Assembly: GCA_036655755.1 (NCBI GenBank)
Contig: JAVVPN010000085.1
Coordinates: 1 to 12,413, forward strand
Source: JAUNSR01 sp036655755
GTDB lineage: Bacteria; Bacteroidota; Bacteroidia; Bacteroidales; JAUNSR01
Reading direction: 5' to 3'
DNA length: 12,413 bases
Every line of letters starts with the position of its first letter. Within the stretch, counting starts at the first letter, position 1. The notes under the pieces were generated by a model, which worked only from the letters and a program-made list of their open reading frames with translations, made no database searches and had not been told where the DNA came from. Of this stretch, positions 7,661 through 12,413 are shown piece by piece. The position numbers were made by a program, and so were the translations under genes.

Positions 7661-9667
7661 ATGAGATATTTCTTTTTATATCCTCGTCACTTGCTTATTT
7701 TTATCTTATGGCTGATTGGATCTGTGGCAATATATGCTCAGAAAAGTCGTATTCAAGGTAAAATCTTAGATGAGCAGAAACGACCTTTGGCTGGTGCCTT
7801 GGTTGTTGATAAGGAAACAAACGAAGTTTTAGGTGCAACGGATGATGATGGTAACTATTCGGCCTTGGTAACGAAAAACCAGGTATTGATATTCGAAAGT
7901 GTCGGTTGTAAGGATAAAGAAGTAAATGTAAAAGGACGTCAGGTTATCAATGTAACACTTGAGACTGAAGCTATAAAATTACAGGATGTAGAGGTTGTGG
8001 CCAAACTAACAAATAAAGTTATGCCCGAACCGACAGAAATTGAGATTAAAGGGAACTATTTTCATCTACGAACACGTGTGCGTGTCCCGGAAGAGATGGC
8101 AAAAAGTAATACCCGTTTAATATTCCAACCTTATATTTCAGACGTTACGGCAAAAAAAAGAGCTCCACTCAAACCATTGGTTTTAGATGGGAAAGAATAT
8201 ACAATCACTCAGAACAGGATGTATAGCTATCAGATTGATAAAGATCCTCTGATACCATATCTTTATAAGCCCGATTCAAAGGAAAGTGCAAGTCTGTTGC
8301 CTTATCATGACTCTATTTATATTACAGATCAGCATCATGATTTCAGAGGAGAAGTCCTTATTTCGATGGAAAACTATACACGCGCCTTTTATCGGGATAG
8401 TTTTGTAATAGCCAAGGGTACGGTAAATCCTTTACGCTTTTTTGACTATGAATTGCCTTCATCTGTTTTGGATGAATCTTCACTGATACCAAAACCGGCG
8501 CTTCAGCTACGTAGTGATAAAGGGGAAGTGGAATTGGTATTCTTGCCAAATAAATCTGATATCGATTTAAGTATCCCAAAAAACGTTAGTGAAATCGATC
8601 GGATGAAATCCCGTTTAGATGCGATAGAAAGAGATCCGAACTCGAATCTGCAATCATTTGAAGTGTTTGGTGTCGCTTCTCCGGATGGTATTCATCAGCA
8701 TAATGAAAAGTTGGCTAAGGTGCGTATGAATTCGGCAGCCAATACGATTTTAGGACAGCTAAGTCAGGAAACCCGACAGTTTTTGAAAATTAAAACAGAT
8801 GCATCCGTAGCCTCATGGACTGATGTTGTTGCGTTGATGCGGAAAGACTCATTGGCAGAGGCAGAAGAAGTACAAAGTATTATTGATAAATATCCGAAAG
8901 ATATTGATTTTCAAGGGCGCCAAATTAAGCGTTTGCCTTTTTATCAGTCATTGATTTCACCTGTTTACCTACCCAAATTAAGACGTGTAGCATATCAATT
9001 TGAATATTCGGTTTTCCGCTCATTAAATAATGATGAGATTCGCTCGTTGTATAGTTCTGACCCGGGTCAGCTAACTCGTTATGAGTTTTATCGTATGTTT
9101 GAGATGACACAGGATACAGCTAAATTACGTGTGCTATATAACCAATCTCTAAATTTGTTTCCCAAATTTTTATTGGCCGCGAATCGCCTAGCTGTGCTGA
9201 ATTTATCACAGAATTGTCCTAATGACAGTATTCTAGAACCTTTTATTAATAAAAAAGCTCCTCAGGCAGTATTGATGAATCAGGTGATGACGCTTTTAAA
9301 AATGCGTTTATATACAAGAGCGAACGAGTTGTTGGCAATGATTCCACTTACACCGGAGTCGGAAGAACTTCATGGAATTGTAGGTATTTTCAATGGCGAT
9401 TTTGAATTAGGATATGAGCATATCGCGGAAAAAGGAGGCATTAATGAAGTCTTACTGTTATTAGCAATGAAGCGTAATGAAGAAGCCTATAAGAAAGCGG
9501 AGTTGCTGCCATCTGATATCGCAGTTAACGAATATATTAAAGCTGTTGCAGCGAACCGATTGGATAAAGTCGGGAATGCAATCATGTATCTGGAAAATGC
9601 ATTTATGTTAGATCCACATTTACGTGAGGTAGCTTCTATTGATGGAGATGTCAATGATTTGTTGTAA
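7661..9667 (+). CDS. Exported protein with carboxypeptidase-regulatory-like, OmpA-like and helical repeat regions
   Basis: This 668-residue protein has a signal peptide cleaved at YA26|Q27. Residues 28-112 form a carboxypeptidase-regulatory-like beta sandwich (RIQGKILDEQKRPLAGALVV, then DDDGNYSALV and a final LQDVEVVAK), as found at the N-terminus of many Bacteroidota surface proteins. Residues 115-290 are beta-rich and unassigned. Residues 290-365 resemble an OmpA domain: a predicted strand ELVFLPNKSDIDLS, a helix, then FEVFGVASPDG with N348 and R355 conserved. At the place of the peptidoglycan-contacting Asp of classical OmpA (GHTDxxG) stands S340, so cell-wall binding may be altered or lost. 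RRVAYQFEYSVFR (441-453) matches a strand seen in related Bacteroidales proteins. The last 200 residues are helical and TPR-like. A periplasmic or outer-membrane scaffold role with its neighbours is inference. Confidence 0.75.
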   Translation: MRYFFLYPRHLLIFILWLIGSVAIYAQKSRIQGKILDEQKRPLAGALVVDKETNEVLGATDDDGNYSALVTKNQVLIFESVGCKDKEVNVKGRQVINVTLETEAIKLQDVEVVAKLTNKVMPEPTEIEIKGNYFHLRTRVRVPEEMAKSNTRLIFQPYISDVTAKKRAPLKPLVLDGKEYTITQNRMYSYQIDKDPLIPYLYKPDSKESASLLPYHDSIYITDQHHDFRGEVLISMENYTRAFYRDSFVIAKGTVNPLRFFDYELPSSVLDESSLIPKPALQLRSDKGEVELVFLPNKSDIDLSIPKNVSEIDRMKSRLDAIERDPNSNLQSFEVFGVASPDGIHQHNEKLAKVRMNSAANTILGQLSQETRQFLKIKTDASVASWTDVVALMRKDSLAEAEEVQSIIDKYPKDIDFQGRQIKRLPFYQSLISPVYLPKLRRVAYQFEYSVFRSLNNDEIRSLYSSDPGQLTRYEFYRMFEMTQDTAKLRVLYNQSLNLFPKFLLAANRLAVLNLSQNCPNDSILEPFINKKAPQAVLMNQVMTLLKMRLYTRANELLAMIPLTPESEELHGIVGIFNGDFELGYEHIAEKGGINEVLLLLAMKRNEEAYKKAELLPSDIAVNEYIKAVAANRLDKVGNAIMYLENAFMLDPHLREVASIDGDVNDLL

Positions 9668-9713
9668 TTCTCCATTGTCTAGTTATAAATGAATAAAGTG
9701 ATTAATACGCATT

Positions 9714-12059
9714 ATGCATAAAATTACATGTAAAATAGCATTACTTGCATTGTTAGCGCCATGTTTGCCTGCAGTCGCACAGAAAGAATTTAATGCTTTC
9801 GATCATATATTGCAAAAACGACCACAATTAGATTCAATCATCTCATCCCGATGGTATGATAATATATTCCTTTCCGGAGGATTGGGGGTAGAAGGGGTTG
9901 TTAATGGAGTAGAGGTTCTTTCAGACCGCTCACGTTATGGCCTTACCGGTGCGATTCATATTGGTAAATGGTTTAATTCTGTTTCCGCATTACGGCTGGG
10001 ATTCCAGGCCGGAATTCCGCAAAATCAATTAAACGACCCTTCCAGCCGATATTTTGTTCATTACGGTGTAACGGCAGACTATATGTTTAACCTGAGCAGT
10101 TATCTGTATGGATATAATCCTAAGCGCATTTTCAATGTGATACCATTTGCGGGAGCCGGAGTGCATATGGGAAGTGTTTTGCGTGAAAAACTACGCCCTT
10201 CAGCATCCGTGCGTGCTGGTATTCAAGCGACATTCCGTTTATCACAAGGATTAGATTTCTTTATTGAGCCGGTTGTAAGTTTGTATAGTGATGATTACAA
10301 CCAGCAGCAAAACTGGAGACGATTCGATATTGTGCCAGCTTTAATGGCCGGTTTAACCTATACGATGGTTCCACGTTCGATACGTACAGGAGTTACTCCA
10401 TTCTACAATGATCACCTTTTTGATAATATTTTTGTTTCAGGAGGTATCGGCGGTGGTTTGATGGTGAACGGAAGTACGATGAACCGCTTTTTTTATAATC
10501 ATGTCGGACCCGAATTTTTTGTGGGAATAGGTAATTGGTTTACTCCGGTATCAGGTGCCCGTTTAAGCGTTACCAGTAATGTATTTAAAAGGAATAACCG
10601 GATAAAAAACAAGTATATTACAACTTTTGGAGGGCAACTGGATTATATGGTTAATCTGGATGCTCTGTTTGAAGGATATCATGCTAATCGTCTTTTCCGT
10701 ATTTATGGAATAACCGGGCTGAATGTTGCTTTTCCTGAAAAGACAGGGAATAACTCTAACACGGTAGGGTTTGGAATTGGTATTCAGGGAAATTTCCGCT
10801 TATCATCTACAACCGACTTGTTTATTGAACCCCGCTTAAATATTTACTCCAATAAATTCGCTGGAGGAGTAACATCCAGTAAGTATGATGTGCCGGCAAC
10901 TGTTTTGTTCGGTCTTACTTATCGTCGTCCGGATAATGGTACCTACCGTCGTACCGGATTTGAATCTAACAATATTGCCGATAATACATTCATTTCAATG
11001 GGTGGTGGTTTGAATGCCCCGGTTAATGGTCATATACGGAGATTGAAGCTAGATGCGATACAGCCATTCGGAACGATTGCCGTAGGAAAATGGATAACTC
11101 CTTACTCAGGATTCCGATTACATGGTCAAGCTGGGTTACTAGGCGAGACAAATACGTTTGGACAACCGGTAAGATCTAAATTAGTAGGGTTTGGTCTTGA
11201 TTACTTATTGAACGTTAGCAATTTTATCGGAGGATATAATCCAGACCGTCCGGTATCTCTTATCGCAACGTTGGGAGGTTATGGATTGTTTAATAATGCT
11301 ACCGACCGATTTAGTGAGCATGGACTTGAATGGGGTCTGGTAGGTGGATTACAAGGGCGGGTTCGTATCAGTCCGTCTGTACAACTATATCTTGAACCAC
11401 AATTAGGATTGTATACAGATGGATTGACAGATACTTCTTTCCCTCCGTTATCCGGAGATCTTCTGGCTTCTTTATCCGCCGGTGTAATCTATAATTTCAG
11501 ACAGTATGATCTTCCTGCGTACCGGCAGAAATTTGAATCAGCACAAGATGGGAAATGGTTTGCCTCAGTAGCCGGTGGTGTGGGGACTGTAATGAACAGT
11601 GCATTCAATACATGGCATCCGGGACCACAGATTGCATTAAGTTTTGGTAAGGAATATACGCCGTTATCAACCTGGCGTACTGCTATCCGATATACGCATT
11701 TGCCTGAATTGCCAAAACACAAAAAAAGTAAATACCAATCATATTATGGTGTGGATGCTGACTATATGATGGATTTGACGACACTCTCAGCCGGATATGA
11801 TTCAGAGCGGATATTCCGTCTTTATGGAATTGCCGGAATTTCAATGGGGGCTGCCGAGAGTCGGGAAGAGATAAAATTCGTTCCCGGATTACATTTGGGA
11901 ATACAGGCTTCTGTAAGAATTACCAATCAGCTGTCATTCTATTTAGAGCCGAGAGGGGATGTGTTTGGTAAATATTTTATGAATAATAATAATGATATGC
12001 GTAAGTTCGATGCGGCCATTTCTGGTATGGCCGGGGTAACATGGAAATTCAATATGTAA
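9714..12059 (+). CDS. Exported protein of four tandem outer-membrane beta-barrel-like modules
   Basis: This 781-residue protein has a signal peptide cleaved at VA22|Q23. After a short linker come four diverged modules of about 187 residues (about 48-218, 236-404, 421-595, 612-781). Each has an opening strand (DNIFLSGGLG, DNIFVSGGIG, DNTFISMGGG, GKWFASVAGG), a central DYM-type strand followed by a GY..R turn (YMFNLSSYLYGYNPKR in the first), a strand ending in EP (E185, E372, E561, E745), and a last strand of the AGxTY type. The glycine/aromatic alternation suggests outer-membrane barrels, perhaps eight strands each. It is the last gene of the operon, 46 bp after the OmpA-like gene, and is followed by a strong terminator. 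No enzymatic motif is seen. Whether the modules form four separate pores, one large barrel or a non-membrane array is not decidable here. Confidence 0.8.
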   Translation: MHKITCKIALLALLAPCLPAVAQKEFNAFDHILQKRPQLDSIISSRWYDNIFLSGGLGVEGVVNGVEVLSDRSRYGLTGAIHIGKWFNSVSALRLGFQAGIPQNQLNDPSSRYFVHYGVTADYMFNLSSYLYGYNPKRIFNVIPFAGAGVHMGSVLREKLRPSASVRAGIQATFRLSQGLDFFIEPVVSLYSDDYNQQQNWRRFDIVPALMAGLTYTMVPRSIRTGVTPFYNDHLFDNIFVSGGIGGGLMVNGSTMNRFFYNHVGPEFFVGIGNWFTPVSGARLSVTSNVFKRNNRIKNKYITTFGGQLDYMVNLDALFEGYHANRLFRIYGITGLNVAFPEKTGNNSNTVGFGIGIQGNFRLSSTTDLFIEPRLNIYSNKFAGGVTSSKYDVPATVLFGLTYRRPDNGTYRRTGFESNNIADNTFISMGGGLNAPVNGHIRRLKLDAIQPFGTIAVGKWITPYSGFRLHGQAGLLGETNTFGQPVRSKLVGFGLDYLLNVSNFIGGYNPDRPVSLIATLGGYGLFNNATDRFSEHGLEWGLVGGLQGRVRISPSVQLYLEPQLGLYTDGLTDTSFPPLSGDLLASLSAGVIYNFRQYDLPAYRQKFESAQDGKWFASVAGGVGTVMNSAFNTWHPGPQIALSFGKEYTPLSTWRTAIRYTHLPELPKHKKSKYQSYYGVDADYMMDLTTLSAGYDSERIFRLYGIAGISMGAAESREEIKFVPGLHLGIQASVRITNQLSFYLEPRGDVFGKYFMNNNNDMRKFDAAISGMAGVTWKFNM
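9855..12056 (+). repeat. Fourfold tandem protein-level repeat inside the multi-barrel gene
   Basis: Modules lie at about 9855-10367, 10419-10925, 10974-11498 and 11547-12056. The conserved landmarks recur at near-constant spacing: the opening strand at residues 49, 237, 423 and 613; the DYM/DYL Asp at 122, 310, 496 and 683; the EP Glu at 185, 372, 561 and 745. Similarity is clear in protein but not obvious in DNA, so the duplications are old. Confidence 0.85.
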
Positions 12060-12081
12060 CGATTATTTTAAGAAATACTAT

Positions 12082-12121
12082 AAAATCCTGCCGGGAATAA
12101 TGCCCGGCAGGATTTTGTTTT
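12082..12121 (+). terminator. Strong terminator of the envelope operon
   Basis: AAAATCCTGCCGGG (12082-12095) pairs perfectly with CCCGGCAGGATTTT (12103-12116) around AATAATG. T-rich sequence follows. It is 22 bp after the last stop of the operon. Confidence 0.93.
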
Positions 12122-12206
12122 TCAAAAAATAAGTTAATGTATAAAATATAATTCTTTTGAAATCAGCAAGGAATGTGTTTTGGGTATAACTCGTGCATTA
12201 AAATGA

Positions 12207-12239
12207 TTTGGAGATATCAGATGAAAAGGTGTATATTTG
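12207..12239 (+). promoter_or_regulatory. Promoter of the tRNA-Gly tandem
   Basis: TTTG (12207-12210) and TATATTTG (12232-12239) match both halves of the Bacteroidota consensus with a 21-bp spacing. Transcription would begin just before the first tRNA, leaving a leader of roughly 25 nt. Confidence 0.75.
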
Positions 12240-12271
12240 CACCCGTAATCAGGAAACAATGATTGCAAAAC

Positions 12272-12347
12272 GCGAAAATAGCTCAGTTGGTAGAGCACAA
12301 CCTTGCCAAGGTTGGGGTCGCGGGTTCGAGTCCCGTTTTTCGCTCCA
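12272..12347 (+). tRNA. tRNA-Gly (GCC)
   Basis: This is a 76-nt cloverleaf. The acceptor arms GCGAAAA (12272-12278) and TTTTCGC (12337-12343) pair. The D stem is GCTC/GAGC, the anticodon stem CAACC/GGTTG, and the loop TTGCCAA carries anticodon GCC at 12305-12307. The T arm is GCGGG/CCCGT with loop TTCGAGT. Discriminator T and an encoded CCA follow (12345-12347). Confidence 0.97.
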
Positions 12348-12359
12348 AAAAAACAAAAC

Positions 12360-12413
12360 GCGAAAATAGCTCAGTTGGTAGAGCACAACCTTGCCAAGGT
12401 TGGGGTCGCGGGT
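12360..12413 (+). tRNA. tRNA-Gly (GCC), second copy, cut by the window end
   Basis: The first 54 nt are identical to the upstream tRNA-Gly, including anticodon GCC at 12393-12395. The repeat period is 88 bp, with a 12-bp A-rich spacer. The 3' part of the T arm and the acceptor 3' strand lie beyond the window. Confidence 0.95.

Noticed and set aside
8358..8579. Short minus-strand frames within the OmpA-like and multi-barrel genes (also 8925-9110, 9487-9675, 11489-11722)
   Set aside because: They are fully inside well-supported plus-strand genes, have no motifs and no promoter-like boxes.
1..12413. CRISPR arrays, insertion sequences, integrase genes or phage genes
   Set aside because: No short regular direct repeats with spacers, no transposase or integrase motifs, and no terminal inverted repeats were seen; the only long DNA repeat is the tRNA tandem.

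Overview
This window looks like a chromosomal stretch from a Bacteroidales bacterium (phylum Bacteroidota). Signs visible in the sequence are -7 promoter boxes of the Bacteroidota form TAnnTTTG, an absence of Shine-Dalgarno sequences before starts, signal peptides cleaved just before Gln, a C-terminal tail resembling a type IX secretion sorting domain, and a DUF3575-type protein. The genus cannot be read from the sequence. The sorting tail mildly favours a Parabacteroides/Porphyromonas/Barnesiella-like lineage over Bacteroides itself.

Layout. (1) Positions 1-1296 hold the 3' part of a cysteine desulfidase / serine dehydratase-alpha family gene (CyuA/UPF0597); its start lies before the window. 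(2) A strong bidirectional hairpin at 1329-1367 separates it from a convergent gene at 1392-3959 on the minus strand, which encodes a secreted M6-family zinc metalloprotease. (3) A divergent AT-rich spacer leads to a two-gene transporter operon: a GntP-family permease (start re-assigned to 4188) and an EamA/DMT exporter, 14 bp apart. (4) A gap of about 700 bp, 6377-7072, has no convincing protein gene. It does have a promoter-like box near 6506, a terminator-like hairpin near 6876-6900 and a second promoter at 6993-7022, so it may encode a non-coding RNA. (5) A three-gene envelope operon runs 7073-12059: a DUF3575 protein, a 668-residue protein (carboxypeptidase-regulatory-like domain, beta-rich region, OmpA-like domain, helical C-terminus), and a 781-residue protein made of four diverged tandem outer-membrane-barrel-like modules of about 187 residues each. 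It ends at a 14-bp-stem terminator (12082-12116). (6) Two tandem identical tRNA-Gly(GCC) genes close the window, the second cut by its end.

The most notable system is the envelope operon. All three products are predicted to be exported, each with Gln at the predicted +1 position. DUF3575 and OmpA-like proteins with an ASPDG-type motif are often found near surface-fimbria loci in Bacteroidales, but no fimbrillin gene is visible here. A stand-alone outer-membrane complex built around a four-barrel chain is a reasonable hypothesis; its function cannot be read from the sequence. The other genes are ordinary metabolic, transport and secreted-protease genes.
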